In this document: piece by piece, positions 1 through 9,485 of the stretch
Position numbering within the stretch: the first letter of the stretch is position 1
Layout: each line of letters opens with the position of its first letter
From: Haladaptatus halobius
Lineage (GTDB): Archaea > Halobacteriota > Halobacteria > Halobacteriales > Haladaptataceae
Length of the DNA: 64,000 bases
Direction of reading: 5' to 3'
Assembly: GCF_020618475.1 (NCBI RefSeq)
Contig: NZ_CP085339.1
Location: 496,001-560,000 of the forward strand
The notes under the pieces: generated by a model
Seen by the model: the letters and a program-made list of their open reading frames with translations, nothing else
Told to the model about the DNA's origin: nothing
The model's database searches: none
Translations under genes and position numbers: made by a program

Positions 1-1008
1 GACACCGGCCCGCCCGACGTGTTTTCCGAGCACGAGTCGGCGCTCACGGCCGACAGCATTCGGAGGATACGGCTCGTACATCGCCTCATCTTTGAGCGTC
101 CCGTCGGTGTGGATGCCCGACTCGTGTGCGAAGGCGTTCTCGCCGACGACGGCTTTGTTCGGCGCGAGCGGAACATCGGTCGCTGTCGCGACCGTCTGTG
201 CGAGGTCGTGTAGTCGTTTGGTCTCGACCGTCTCGACGTCGTACCCATGGTCGAGTGCGACGGCGACTTCCTCCAGTGCGACGTTACCAGCGCGCTCGCC
301 GATTCCGTTGACGGTCGCGTGGACGAGATCCGCTCCGGCTCCGATACTCACGAGCGCATTCGCCAGAGCCAGCCCGAGATCGTCATGAGTATGGGTGCTC
401 GTCGGACCGAGCGGAGCAAGTTGGGAAACGGCGGCCGCTGTGTGTTCCGGGGTCGCGTGTCCGACCGTATCGCAGTAGCAGATGCGGTCAGCACCGGCGT
501 CGATGGCTCCGCTCATTAGTCGTTCGAGGAAATCGAGGTCGGCGCGTGAACCATCTTCACCGAGAACTTCCAGCCAAAGACCGTGATCCTTGGCGTATTC
601 GGTGAGATTGACTGTCGTTTCGATCACTTCGTCGCGTGTCGTTCCGACTTTCCCCTCGATGTGGCGATCGCTTGCCGGAACCACGAGATTCACTCCGTCG
701 ACCCCGCAGTCGAGTGCGAGTTCGATATCGTTCTTGACCCCGCGGGCGAAACTCGTTACCATCGCGTCGAGATCGAGGTCAGTTACCCTCGAAATCGTCT
801 CTCTTTCGCCGACCCCCGTACAAGCACTGCCGGCCTCGATGATAGCGACGCCGGTGGCATCGAGCTTCCGCGCGATCTCAGCTTTGTCGGTGGGCGTCAG
901 CGAGATTCCTGGCGCTTGTTCGCCATCACGGAGTGTGGTGTCGAGGAACTGTACGTCAGAATCAGAAAGTGTGTTTGGTTCGGGGAGCTCCCCGAATAAA
1001 TCGACCAC
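1..1008 (-). CDS. LeuA-family acyltransferase (isopropylmalate/citramalate/homocitrate synthase type), 3' end outside window
   Basis: Reading leftward from a GTG at 1008-1006, the first codon after an in-frame TGA, the frame stays open to the window edge (336 codons). It shows the DRE-TIM metallolyase signature LDTTLRDGEQAPG near residues 21-33, the metal-binding HTHDD motif, and the late GIGERAGN motif. Such enzymes condense acetyl-CoA with a 2-oxo acid in leucine, isoleucine or lysine-type biosynthesis. The N-terminal catalytic barrel is present and the C-terminal part lies outside, so I cannot separate isopropylmalate, citramalate and homocitrate synthase. It is divergent from the regulators to its right. 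No lesion is visible. Confidence 0.88.
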   Translation of the reverse strand, partial: MVDLFGELPEPNTLSDSDVQFLDTTLRDGEQAPGISLTPTDKAEIARKLDATGVAIIEAGSACTGVGERETISRVTDLDLDAMVTSFARGVKNDIELALDCGVDGVNLVVPASDRHIEGKVGTTRDEVIETTVNLTEYAKDHGLWLEVLGEDGSRADLDFLERLMSGAIDAGADRICYCDTVGHATPEHTAAAVSQLAPLGPTSTHTHDDLGLALANALVSIGAGADLVHATVNGIGERAGNVALEEVAVALDHGYDVETVETKRLHDLAQTVATATDVPLAPNKAVVGENAFAHESGIHTDGTLKDEAMYEPYPPNAVGRERRLVLGKHVGRAGV

Positions 1009-1086
1009 TGGTCATGATATCCACTCTGGTAGAGTAACCAGACGTATATAATACGTACGAGACTGGCATATATTGCACTTCGAGGA

Positions 1087-1338
1087 GTGGGAACGCTGTC
1101 TTCGGTGTCGGTACAGCCGGTGCCCAACGCGAAGATGGTAGCAAGGACTAATATCGATAGTTACGCAGTGAGGTGTAAGAGTCATGCGTCGAGGAGGGAT
1201 AATTTGCGGGAAAATCCGGGTAATGACGACGTTCTTCGGGAGATTCGTGAGTCAGAGTTTCCAGCGGTGACCGCTCGGTGGGTGGCAGATACCGTCGGGA
1301 TAGAGCAACGGCCAGTTAATCAGCGGCTCAAAAAATAA
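1087..1338 (+). pseudogene. small winged-helix regulator, degraded copy A
   Basis: The last 40 residues (ESEFPAVTARWVADTVGIE, then QRLKK) match the protein at 42060-42335 closely in both DNA and protein. Here a TAA follows QRLKK, and the same frame would continue with LRERR, so the wing is cut off by a nonsense codon. The upstream 45 codons have no counterpart in the other copy. Proteins of this kind are short MarR/winged-helix DNA binders of haloarchaea. This is one of four copies in the window. Confidence 0.55.
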
Positions 1339-1389
1339 CTCCGAGAGCGAAGATGTAGAGGTATAACGACTACCATCGATAGGTGTTGT

Positions 1390-2019
1390 ATGCCTCGAGC
1401 TCGGGTGAAAGTCAAACCCCCTGACGATGTAATCGCAGAGTATTCGCTGCAGCATCCAGATGAAGAGTTCTGGACACTAACTGGCCATCCAACAGAAAAT
1501 GGTCTGACTTTCTTAGTAGCAACAGAAACAGCGGATATCACAGCTTTTGTCCAATTTTTCGCTGATAGTCCGGAAGTGACCTCGTATGAAGTCCTCGATA
1601 TTGAGCACCAGGGTGGACTGATCGAATATACCGTGCCAGAGCCAGCACTTCACCGAGCAATAGTATCCTCCGGCAATCTCCCAACGTATCCACTCGTTGT
1701 TCGCAACGGATGGGTGATCAGCGAAATGATCACCTCGCACGACCGCCTTTCTGAACTCAAACAGGCTTTCGAGCAGAATAATCTCCCGTATGAAATCACC
1801 TCACTGACCCAATCACTTGAGCCGACCGCGCTACTAACAGACAAACAACGGGAATTCGTTGTTGCAGCGATCACACAGGGCTATTACGAACAACCTCGCC
1901 GATGCTCACTCACCGATCTCGCAGAATCGATGGATGTCAGCAAATCCACAGCGAGTAGGATACTACACCGTGCCGAAGGGAAGATCATCACCCAGTTTAT
2001 CGGCGATCCTGCGATGTAG
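1390..2019 (+). CDS. HTH_10 (bacterio-opsin-activator-type) transcriptional regulator
   Basis: A 209-residue protein. Residues about 150-205 form the HTH_10 domain: LTDKQREFVVAAITQGYYE, then a tri-helical segment ending SKSTASRILHRAEGKI. The first 140 residues are a variable sensor-like domain with no ligand motif I can name. Family members are Halobacteria-specific DNA-binding regulators, usually of single operons. It stands alone, 170 bp upstream of the BNR-repeat gene in the same direction, which it may regulate (inference). No damage is visible. Confidence 0.85.
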   Translation: MPRARVKVKPPDDVIAEYSLQHPDEEFWTLTGHPTENGLTFLVATETADITAFVQFFADSPEVTSYEVLDIEHQGGLIEYTVPEPALHRAIVSSGNLPTYPLVVRNGWVISEMITSHDRLSELKQAFEQNNLPYEITSLTQSLEPTALLTDKQREFVVAAITQGYYEQPRRCSLTDLAESMDVSKSTASRILHRAEGKIITQFIGDPAM

Positions 2020-2189
2020 TGACACTAAGACGGTACCAACGAGGTCTCTCTTGCAGTCCGCAGGTCTGTGGGCATCCATCGATGCCCACAAAATCCGAAG
2101 ATCCATGTTTTGGAGCCGAACATGTTCCACCTGGCTCCACATGTTCGCCGTTGTTCCCATCTCAGTGTGCTGTGAACTGAGTACTGCTC

Positions 2190-3209
2190 ATGACGAAGTA
2201 TTTCGCGACGATGGAAAGCTGTGTGATCGAAATCTCTGAACGGGATGGTCAATGGCAAATCGAGCGCCATCTTGAGGACACCTCACCACTGTGTATCGTC
2301 TCTAAATCCAATGACCAACTCACGGTTCATATCGGTACTCTCGATGATGGTATCTTTCGAAGCACGGATGGCGGAACGTCGTGGGAAGCAGTGGCCAGAG
2401 AAATAGATTCGAACCGAATTACTGCATTTGCAACCGACCGGAACGGTCGTATCTGGGCAGGAACGGAGCCTAGCAGTATCTATCGGTCTGACGACGATGG
2501 TGAAACATGGATAGAGAAGTCTGGTATCTCTGAGTTGCCATCGGCATCAGGATGGAGCTACCCACCACGACCAGAAACGCACAATGTTCGATGGATCGAG
2601 CCAGATCCAACTTGCTCCGATCGAGTGTATGTTTGTATCGAACAAGGGGCACTGGTATATACCACCGATGGTGGAGAGACGTGGATTGACCGAGTGCCAG
2701 AAGCACCACGAGATATCCATCAACTTCGGATGCATTTAGCGGCACCTGGTCGGCTCTATGCGGCGACCGGAGATGGGGCTGAACAGCCTGGAAAAGGCTA
2801 TGCTGAGAGCCACGACCACGGTGAGACGTGGAACTATCCGAATGACGGGATGGGAAAGCAGTATTTGACGAGTGTTGCAGTAGATGCTACGAATCCAGAT
2901 AGAGCGCTTGTGTCCGCGTCGACAACTCCGAAGCTGACTGATGACTTTGATGCAATCTCCTCTGCAGTGTACCGTCGTTTCGCAGATGAGTCGTGGGAAA
3001 AATGCATGTCAGGAATGCCCGATGACGCGGGTCTTACACCGCCTATGATCGCTTCAAGTGAGCAGATGTCCGGTCGATTTGTCGCGATCGCTAATCAAGG
3101 TCTTTTCAGAACAAATGACTACGGTGACTCGTGGGAGGAAATCGCGGTAAAGTGGCCAGACAAATTTACAAAGCAGCATCCTCGGGCCATTGCCCTCATC
3201 GGGAGATGA
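2190..3209 (+). CDS. BNR/Asp-box repeat protein (sialidase- or sortilin-like beta propeller)
   Basis: A 339-residue protein with at least five Asp-box repeats of the form S/T-x-D-x-G-x-T/S-W: STDGGTSW (58-65), SDDDGETW (100-107), TTDGGETW (158-165), SHDHGETW (207-214) and TNDYGDSW near the C-terminus. This spacing predicts a six- or seven-bladed propeller. There is no signal peptide, so it is probably cytoplasmic. The repeats do not reveal a substrate: in haloarchaea such proteins are usually labelled glycosyl hydrolase or exo-alpha-sialidase without proof. A second ATG at 2211 (MESCVIEI) is an equally good start. Confidence 0.8.
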   Translation: MTKYFATMESCVIEISERDGQWQIERHLEDTSPLCIVSKSNDQLTVHIGTLDDGIFRSTDGGTSWEAVAREIDSNRITAFATDRNGRIWAGTEPSSIYRSDDDGETWIEKSGISELPSASGWSYPPRPETHNVRWIEPDPTCSDRVYVCIEQGALVYTTDGGETWIDRVPEAPRDIHQLRMHLAAPGRLYAATGDGAEQPGKGYAESHDHGETWNYPNDGMGKQYLTSVAVDATNPDRALVSASTTPKLTDDFDAISSAVYRRFADESWEKCMSGMPDDAGLTPPMIASSEQMSGRFVAIANQGLFRTNDYGDSWEEIAVKWPDKFTKQHPRAIALIGR

Positions 3210-3367
3210 CAGTTGTGGTGGTTCTATCCTCCCACTAATCTCGTGGTCAACGCGGGGACACTGGTAGTAGAAGGAGTGTTTCAGATCGTCAAAGCGGCAG
3301 TCAACGACGTCCACCATGGAAAAGAGGGCACGGACGTTTAAGATAATTCGCTTGATACACACTCACA

Positions 3368-3979
3368 ATGAGTGACATCCTCCAGAAATTATCGGGAACA
3401 CGCTCGCAACCCACACAACAGGGAACGCTGTGCGATCTCGCCGACGACTCGGGCGCACGCGTGTTCAATGTGCTCGGATCAGAAACAGCACGTCGAATCT
3501 ACCTACACCTACAGGATGAAACCGCGACGGCCTCGGAAATCGCTGACCACGCAGATACATCGATTCAGAATGCACAGTACCACCTCACGAAACTACGGGA
3601 GGCAGAGTTGGTGGAGGTTACGGATACAGAGTTCTCATCGAAAGGGAGTGAGATGAATGTCTATGCAGCAACTGATGATCCACTCATTATTGTGAGTGGA
3701 TCGGAGAGCCGTCTGGAGAAAGTGCGCTCTCGACTGTCGGATCTCCTCGGTGGAATCGCGCTCCTGCTTGGCGGGAGTCTGCTGGTCGAGTGGCTCACAC
3801 GCCATGATATACTTGGAATCGGGTCAACACCGGCTGGACTTCTCAGCCTTGCAAGTAAGACAAGCGCACCAGCGGAACCTGAACCATGGCTCTGGTTGCC
3901 CCCAGGGCTCATCTTTTTCGCTGGTGGGCTCACCGTCCTGCTTGGCGTGTTGGTTTGGAGCGCACTGCAGTCAGAATAA
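3368..3979 (+). CDS. ArsR-like winged-helix regulator with two C-terminal membrane segments
   Basis: Of 203 residues, about 30-90 form a winged helix (VLGSETARRIYLHL, then EIADHADTSIQNAQYHLTKL). Two hydrophobic stretches follow, roughly 121-140 and 175-200, separated by a short extracellular loop. The layout is a membrane-tethered one-component regulator, a common haloarchaeal form that could couple an envelope signal to transcription. It lies 160 bp downstream of the BNR gene and about 120 bp upstream of the Tat protein at 4098, all in one direction. The target is unknown. Confidence 0.8.
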   Translation: MSDILQKLSGTRSQPTQQGTLCDLADDSGARVFNVLGSETARRIYLHLQDETATASEIADHADTSIQNAQYHLTKLREAELVEVTDTEFSSKGSEMNVYAATDDPLIIVSGSESRLEKVRSRLSDLLGGIALLLGGSLLVEWLTRHDILGIGSTPAGLLSLASKTSAPAEPEPWLWLPPGLIFFAGGLTVLLGVLVWSALQSE

Positions 3980-4097
3980 CCTGTATAGATTTCTTCGCTG
4001 TTTTTCGAGTTTTGTTCTATGGGGGGTTGTCGGGTAGCGTGATCGGTAAAATCACGATTTGAGTGTACGGGACAGTTATTGATGAATAGAGTAACTA

Positions 4098-4655
4098 ATG
4101 ACTATGGGCCACTATTCACGGCGGAAATTCGTCGCAGCAGGCGGCGCCTTCGTGAGTGCAGGCGTTGTTGGCTTCCAGACTGATGCGTATACGAAGGCGC
4201 GAATTGCCTCGGTTCTGTCGCCACTCCCTGGGATTCGAGCGACTGGTAAACCCCTGACCGCCCACCAACGGGTCGAGAGTAAGAATGTAGAGTACCTTCC
4301 TGAAATAGACGAAGTTCGGCTTGTGACAGCACGGAATGCTGATGGCCCAGTCGAGTTTGCAACGCGATCGTTCAAATGGTGGGCTGAATTCGAAGCTGGG
4401 TCGATTGCAACACGTACAGTTCACCAGAACATTCCAGTCAGATTCGGCACGGACGACGACATTTCATCGGCACTGGGATCCGAAGATGATCAGCCATACG
4501 TGACTGTGTCTCCGGCTGGCCCGACGAGAACACGTAAAGAATTGGTGACAAAATTACCGAATCACGTGACTGTGACGGTCGTGTTTGCTGGAAAAGAGTA
4601 CACGACCGATATTCCAGTGATGGTAGGAAAACGCGAAGAAGTCGCCCTACTATAG
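4098..4655 (+). CDS. secreted protein of unknown function with Tat-like leader
   Basis: A 185-residue protein that begins MTMGHYSRRKFVAAGGAFVSAG, a twin-arginine followed by a hydrophobic stretch, which is the usual haloarchaeal export signal. The rest is moderately polar with beta-rich segments and no motif I recognise. It follows the membrane-tethered regulator, so a functional link is possible but unproven. A second ATG two codons in (MGHYSRR) could be the real start. Confidence 0.6.
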   Translation: MTMGHYSRRKFVAAGGAFVSAGVVGFQTDAYTKARIASVLSPLPGIRATGKPLTAHQRVESKNVEYLPEIDEVRLVTARNADGPVEFATRSFKWWAEFEAGSIATRTVHQNIPVRFGTDDDISSALGSEDDQPYVTVSPAGPTRTRKELVTKLPNHVTVTVVFAGKEYTTDIPVMVGKREEVALL

Positions 4656-4710
4656 GTGGCCCTCATATTGACGGAGCTCAGGAGAGCAGTCAAAAATAGC
4701 GGAACTCGGT

Positions 4711-4729
4711 GTTAGTACTATATACTAAC
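4711..4729. promoter_or_regulatory. 19-bp operator-like palindrome, copy 1
   Basis: GTTAGTACTATATACTAAC has perfect 7-bp arms. It ends 39 bp upstream of the ATG of the broken winged-helix gene at 4769. The same architecture recurs at 48315-48333 and 62158-62176, each upstream of a start codon, which supports a shared transcription-factor site. Confidence 0.6.
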
Positions 4730-4768
4730 TTGGCATCAACGCAGAATCCAGTAGAATGAGTGACGACA

Positions 4769-5015
4769 ATGAGAACTGTACCAAATGGTGATGAGAGAGC
4801 GCAAGGAGAGGGAGGCGAATTCGTTCGGGAACGGAAGCTAGCGGATGTACTTGAGATCATGGAACCACTGGAACCCTACATGACGAGTGAGATTGCGGAG
4901 GAGCTTGAGTGGCCACGTTAGACGACGTATGAGGTGTTGAATGGGCTTGCCGAAGCGGGAGATTCGCAAGAACAAGTCGGAAGCGCGTCGGGCGATCTGG
5001 ATTCGGCTTGATTAG
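4769..5015 (+). pseudogene. winged-helix transcriptional regulator, broken by nonsense and frameshift
   Basis: From ATG 4769 the frame reads MRTVPNGDERAQ, then KLADVLEIMEPLEPYMTSEI and AEELEWPR before a TAG at 4919-4921. It continues TTYEVLNGLAEAGDS, then needs a shift of one base to give KNKSEARRAIWIRLD and a stop at 5015. The reconstructed protein (about 80 residues) is a typical small haloarchaeal winged-helix regulator. Two independent lesions make it non-functional. The palindrome at 4711-4729 is its likely former operator. Confidence 0.7.
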
Positions 5016-5092
5016 CGGTTCGTCGGTAGAGAAGTGAGTGTAGGGCAGCGACAAACACGAACGGTTCGTCGCCAAAGTCAGGCGATGAACAG

Positions 5093-5260
5093 CTACAAAT
5101 CGCGCGCCTGGACGGTCTCGCGATCGTTTTCCTCTGCTCGGCGAGAGGCGTTTTCGAAGACGGTTGCGACTTCCTCGTCAAGTGCATCGTAGAAGTCACT
5201 TGCAAAATTTTGTCCTTCGAGCTGTTCTTTGACTGCGGATTTGACAATCAAATCAGCCAT
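5093..5260 (-). CDS. DUF1931-type histone-fold small protein
   Basis: A 55-residue protein starting MADLIVKSAVKEQLEG and ending NDRETVQARDL. It matches the compact DUF1931 family of haloarchaea, helical proteins with a predicted histone-like fold that may bind DNA. The length is normal for the family. It is convergent with the broken regulator at 4769 and preceded on its own strand by an AT-rich stretch. It is intact, and one of the few clearly conserved small genes in this part. Confidence 0.8.
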   Translation of the reverse strand: MADLIVKSAVKEQLEGQNFASDFYDALDEEVATVFENASRRAEENDRETVQARDL

Positions 5261-5448
5261 ACACGTTTCTAGGCGGTATAATACTGCAAAGATACAGTGG
5301 TAAAATAGTTGAAAATGAACTACTACTTTGTTGAAGAGTCGTATACGGCTTCGCCACTATTTAGCAGATGAAAGTTGGTGGAATGCCTCGCGAGACGCGT
5401 CAATTTCTCATGAATACGACTAGAATAATTCACCCTGAGGAAATCATG

Positions 5449-6621
5449 CTATGGCACCGGTTTCCCCGGGAGTCGATTCGTCACGTAGAGTCCAGCGAGG
5501 ACAACTATCGCAGAGCCAACGAGCAGGGCGAGTCCGAGGAAAACGACGTCAAATCGATAGCCAGCCTCCGTGAGCAGGCCGACGACGGCAGTACCGGTTG
5601 CTTCGATTAACAGGGAGAGGCCCGTGAATGCTGCGTAAACGACGCCGCGACTTTCGTCAGGAAGCGAATTGAGGAAGTACGTATCCAAGGCAGGAAAGAG
5701 GCTGTGAATCGAGTATCCAATGCAAACGGAAATTACGATCAAGCCAGCCAGGCCACCGACAGAAATGAGTGCAACGACCGAACCTACGAATCCAGTTAAT
5801 ATCGCCAAAATATACGGGACAATCGGCAGTCGATCAGCGAGCCGCCCCCCAAACCAGAACGCAGGTAATCCGGCAGCGAACACGACGGTGAGTAGGAGGT
5901 TTGCCGTTGTCATCGGGAGCCCCTTTACGACATTCAAATAAACAACATAAAAATTAAATAAACCTTGCCACATGAACCCGGCAACGCCGACCATCAGGAG
6001 GCCGGTCGCAATAAGTCGCCAATGAGATCGCACAGCTGCGAGAAAGGCGTGGTCAGGAGTAGCGTCATCCGCAATGGAAGACCCGCGAATGACCGTTGCC
6101 AGTAGGATGCTGGATATGATCGCAAACACTGCCAGAGCAACGAATACCATCCGCCAAGAGGCAACGAGTAGAATACCAACTACGAGGGTGGGTGCAAGAA
6201 CTGCGGACAGTTGGGCAGCTGCACCGTGAATGCCGACGGTACGTCCAACCGCATCCGGATATAATTCCGCGATCAGCGGAACCGCAGCGACGTAATAAGC
6301 CCCGCTAGCCATCCCGAGCAAAAACGTCCCAACTTGAAGTGTCGGTATTGAATATGCGAGCGCGATGAGTGCTGATGCTCCAGCAAGTATGATTCCCGTC
6401 CCGAGAACTGCTTGATGCCGTGGAATGTGGGTAAGAACATACCCCATCGGAATCCGTGGAACCGCAGTTCCGAGCCACACCAACGAAATTAGAATGCCGA
6501 TGGTTGCTCGATCAGTCCCAAACGCAACAGTTAATGGGTCAAATAATGGTGCGAAGATAGTTCGCCCGAAATTCATCAAGAAAGCCAACCCACATAGCGT
6601 TCCGAATAGGCGTTTCCTCAC
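5449..6621 (-). CDS. MFS transporter
   Basis: A 390-residue protein with about 12 hydrophobic segments, the usual size for the major facilitator superfamily. The start (MRKRLFGTLCGLAFLMNFGR) and the loop with RGVVYAAFTGLS after helix 10 fit this fold. It acts in the cytoplasmic membrane as a proton- or sodium-coupled carrier. The substrate cannot be read from the sequence. It stands alone on the minus strand between gene remnants. Confidence 0.85.
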   Translation of the reverse strand: MRKRLFGTLCGLAFLMNFGRTIFAPLFDPLTVAFGTDRATIGILISLVWLGTAVPRIPMGYVLTHIPRHQAVLGTGIILAGASALIALAYSIPTLQVGTFLLGMASGAYYVAAVPLIAELYPDAVGRTVGIHGAAAQLSAVLAPTLVVGILLVASWRMVFVALAVFAIISSILLATVIRGSSIADDATPDHAFLAAVRSHWRLIATGLLMVGVAGFMWQGLFNFYVVYLNVVKGLPMTTANLLLTVVFAAGLPAFWFGGRLADRLPIVPYILAILTGFVGSVVALISVGGLAGLIVISVCIGYSIHSLFPALDTYFLNSLPDESRGVVYAAFTGLSLLIEATGTAVVGLLTEAGYRFDVVFLGLALLVGSAIVVLAGLYVTNRLPGKPVP

Positions 6622-6781
6622 TACCTTTCTATACTAAGCCGGACAACTCAACCGTTCCGGAAGCGGCAGCTGAGGAATGACTTTTGTGCCAACATCTTAG
6701 GATTATTTCGCTACTACTGTCGACTGGAGAAGTTGGCTTGGATAGTCGGTGATGTTTTCATCGTCATCAAAGAATACGAAT

Positions 6782-6957
6782 ATGTCTGAATGCGATAGTT
6801 GCGGATCATTTGTAGCCCAGCGGTACGCTCGTCTCTTCACACCAGAAGAGACCCCCGTGTTTGTCCATACTGCGATGACCTGATCCGAGAGGATAATGAT
6901 GTCCGACAGACACAATCCTCTCGAAGAAGTAGTGAAAGATCAATCAATAGAAATTAA
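6782..6957 (+). pseudogene. DUF7563-like zinc-ribbon protein, frameshifted
   Basis: Frame 1 reads MSECDSCGSFVAQRYARLFTP, then runs out of register at a run of five C. One base shifted, it continues RVCPYCDDLIREDNDVRQTQ to a TAA at 6957. The two halves give the CxxC...CxxC ribbon typical of tiny haloarchaeal zinc proteins. Loss of one C from the C-run explains the break. The region is AT-rich and lies 28 bp upstream of the chimeric gene at 6986. Confidence 0.65.
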
Positions 6958-6985
6958 CAAATACACCGAGTTGGAATAATTCGCT

Positions 6986-7624
6986 ATGCATTATCGCCAT
7001 CGTTTCATAGCCCTCATGGCACTTTTTAGCGTATTAGCCTCTATCTCGTCAGTTAGCGCTGACTTTTTGCCGGTTATACTATTTTGGAATGGTCTTCCAG
7101 TGAATATAATTATACTTGGGTTGACAATCATCTCTTTTTTGATTTCGACTATTGCTGTATTCGGTGCCAGCTATTGGTTTGCCAGCATCATCGATGTACC
7201 TAGTGAATACAGACGTATCGCTCTGATCTCAGGAGTGGTTGGTGCTGGAGCATCAGTCGGTGGCCCACTCGCGTTTCTTGCCATCAGTACATTCTCACTC
7301 AGAACGATATCCGTCGTTGACTTCCTTATATTATGGAACCCAGATACCGTCAAACACGGAATACAATTTTCACTCGTAAGCGTAGCAGGTGCCTCTGTTG
7401 CGTATTTTCAAAGTACCTCATCGAGAATATTCCCCGACATTAACTGCCGGACGCTGGTATTGCGGTCTGATGCCGGAATAGAGCAACGGGTAGCCGACCT
7501 CGACGCCGCCGACCGTTTGCAGTCTGGTCGGCTGGTACACATTCCCGATACTGGCCACTATGTGTTTCGTGACGCATATGACGCCGCATATGCGGAACTG
7601 CGGACATATCTTCGGCGAGTTTGA
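6986..7624 (+). pseudogene. chimera: membrane protein N-terminus joined to alpha/beta-hydrolase C-terminus
   Basis: One open frame of 212 residues. Residues 1-145 are a hydrophobic protein with three or four membrane segments and AT-rich codons. From about 152 (CRTLVLRSDAGIEQRVADL, then GHYVFRDAYDAAYAELRTYL) it matches the last third of an alpha/beta hydrolase, including the final catalytic His in DTGHYVF, and base composition jumps to GC-rich. The nucleophile part of the hydrolase is absent. The join near 7432 is best explained by a deletion that happened to keep the frame. A functional fusion is unlikely but the ORF is intact. Confidence 0.6.
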
Positions 7625-7982
7625 ACAATTGCTGGATCCAGAACGGAAGAGGAATATACTGCTGTATTCCGCACGTGGCTCGTGAGAAATTCGGGATGAT
7701 TTATCAATTTCTATAATATTTATTTTATTGTACCTATTGGGTAGCCGTGTTCTGGATGGTGGATAGTATCTTCGTTAGAGCGTCGATAAAAATGGGCATC
7801 AGACGCCCAATTCGAATAATGAACATGATATCATTTTCACGATACTACGACTTGTAACCCCGTTAAATCGATTATAGTATCCATTTTCAGGCGTGAACAG
7901 CCGTTGAGACTACTGATTTCGATACAGACTGGCTGTCTACTTTCTTCTCCAGAGCACAGCCCGTAGCTGATGCAAACAGTCT
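7625..7982. other. gene-free stretch
   Basis: No ORF or family resemblance is seen on either strand. The sequence is AT-rich with scattered stops. Confidence 0.5.
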
Positions 7983-7998
7983 TCAGTAGATTTTCTCA

Positions 7999-8199
7999 TC
8001 AATTGGGACTCTCTCCTTCATGGTCGATTTCAGGGACAATGTCCGTCTCGCCGAGGTGAATCCGCCAGAGCGTCTCGTAGAGACCACCATCGTCGACGAG
8101 GTCTTCGTGGATTCCGCGCTTGACGAGCGCCCCATCCTTGAGAACGAGCAACTGGTCGGAATTTCGCACCGTTGACAGTTGGTGGGCGATGGCAATCAA
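7999..8199 (-). pseudogene. ABC exporter ATPase, C-terminal remnant
   Basis: Reads IAIAHQLSTVRNSDQLLVLKDGALVKRG, then GGLYETLWRIHLGETD: the H-loop (AHQLSTV) and the C-terminal tail of an MsbA/MDR-type ABC ATPase. Walker A, signature and Walker B are missing. Sequence upstream shows a short continuation in another frame (TVESIGGADAAAG), so the gene was both truncated and frameshifted. Confidence 0.7.
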
Positions 8200-8273
8200 G
8201 CATGAGCACCTGCCGCAGCATCGGCCCCACCGATGGATTCGACTGTTTGTACAATTGACCGATTGGTCGCCGG

Positions 8274-8462
8274 TTAGACCGGGCGGCCGCGCCGTCCGCT
8301 CGCGACGAGTAACGTTCCAACTGCGAGGACGAGGACGCCGACTGCCAACACGACGGGAGGGAGACTACCCGAGAGGACGCTCCCGAACAGCACTAGCGTT
8401 CCGACGATCAGCAACGCAACGCCGAGCCAGAGTTGGAGGTTCCTGCCGAGCATAGATGCCAT
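8274..8462 (-). CDS. small two-helix membrane protein
   Basis: A 62-residue protein from ATG 8462: a short polar N-terminus, then two hydrophobic helices (LWLGVALLIVGTLVLFGSVL and VVLAVGVLVLAVGTLLVA) and a basic tail. Such miniature membrane proteins are common in haloarchaea and of unknown role. It lies between the ABC remnant and the divergent transposase chimera and looks intact. Confidence 0.55.
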   Translation of the reverse strand: MASMLGRNLQLWLGVALLIVGTLVLFGSVLSGSLPPVVLAVGVLVLAVGTLLVASGRRGRPV

Positions 8463-8555
8463 AGGTCACGAACAGCGATAAAGCGATTGGCGGAGTGTGA
8501 CACGGAGTGGAGAACACTTCACAACCGACAAGTCGGTCGCCGAAAAAAGCCTGGC

Positions 8556-9485
8556 ATGGACAGGCGACGATTCCTCGCGGCGACCGGCGTACTCGGGACG
8601 GGAAGTCTCGATGGCTGTTTCGGTTTCGGCGGTGGTGACGGCGTGGCGACTTCGGTGTCCGGTGCGGACGGTGGGACTTTAGATGTTGACACCGGGACGA
8701 GTGTGTTTCATCGGGCTGGAATCGTCGCAATCGATGCGACAGAGGATGAACCCTTTACTGGAGATCGTACAGGCCATGAAGCCGGGATTATCGGGACAAA
8801 AGACGGTGAGTATGCCCATCAGTGGGCGACAATCCAACTTGTCGGCAACTCGGTGCCGATCGTTTTAGACGCTCGTTCGGTTCGAACGGGTGATTCCCGG
8901 GTAGAGATTGTACAAGATCTCTTAGATTCGGCGCAAGAGCAGGTTCTTGTCGATAATGTCTTGATGGATCGAAAGTTCGATAGCCAGCATATCTTGGAGG
9001 AAATCGACCAGCTTGGGCACCAGTACGTCGTTCCAAAGCGAATGCAGACAAGTGAACAAGCCCAAGCACAGCGGTTACTACAGTGGAATCAGGATCGGTA
9101 TGTGACGGATCGGAACCTCCTATTGAACGATGAGAAGCGGCATGAGACCATGCTAGTGTACCGGCGCAGAGACACCTCCGATTGTACGGATTATCGTCAG
9201 TATTCGGTGTTTATGACGAATGGAGAGCCAAGACTGTTGCGAGAGTATGCGTATCGTTGGGAGATTGAAAGTGGGTACAAGAGCATTAAGCGATTCATGG
9301 CCGCCACAACGTCGAAAGACTTTGTGCTGCAATTTTTCTATTTTGCGTTTGCGTGCCTGCTGTACTCGATTTGGCGAGCAGTTGATCTCCTTGTGCAGGT
9401 TGAAGTGACGGGTAAGTACGAGCGATCGCCTGTTGTGACGGCAAACACGGTGCTCACGTTGCTAAAGCAAACTGGCATCGGTTAG
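8556..9485 (+). mobile_element. IS4-like DDE transposase fused to a Tat-lipoprotein leader, 5'-truncated insertion sequence
   Basis: From ATG 8556 the first 45 codons are a Tat lipoprotein start: MDRRRFLAATGVLGTG, then a lipobox-like SLDGC. From about residue 48 (LDVDTGTSVFHRAG) the frame becomes a DDE transposase with candidate catalytic residues in AIDATEDEP, VLMDRKFDS and YRWEIESGYKSIK, close to IS4-type haloarchaeal elements. The N-terminal DNA-binding part and left inverted repeat are missing, so the element has replaced the body of a lipoprotein gene in frame. The catalytic core is complete, but activity is improbable without its N-terminus. The right end lies after the stop, before 9560. 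Confidence 0.75.

Noticed and set aside
5720..6637. Plus-strand frames within the MFS gene
   Set aside because: Shadow frames of the 5449-6621 transporter.
6703..6915. 70-residue minus-strand frame
   Set aside because: The plus strand carries the two halves of a zinc-ribbon gene, which explains the sequence better.
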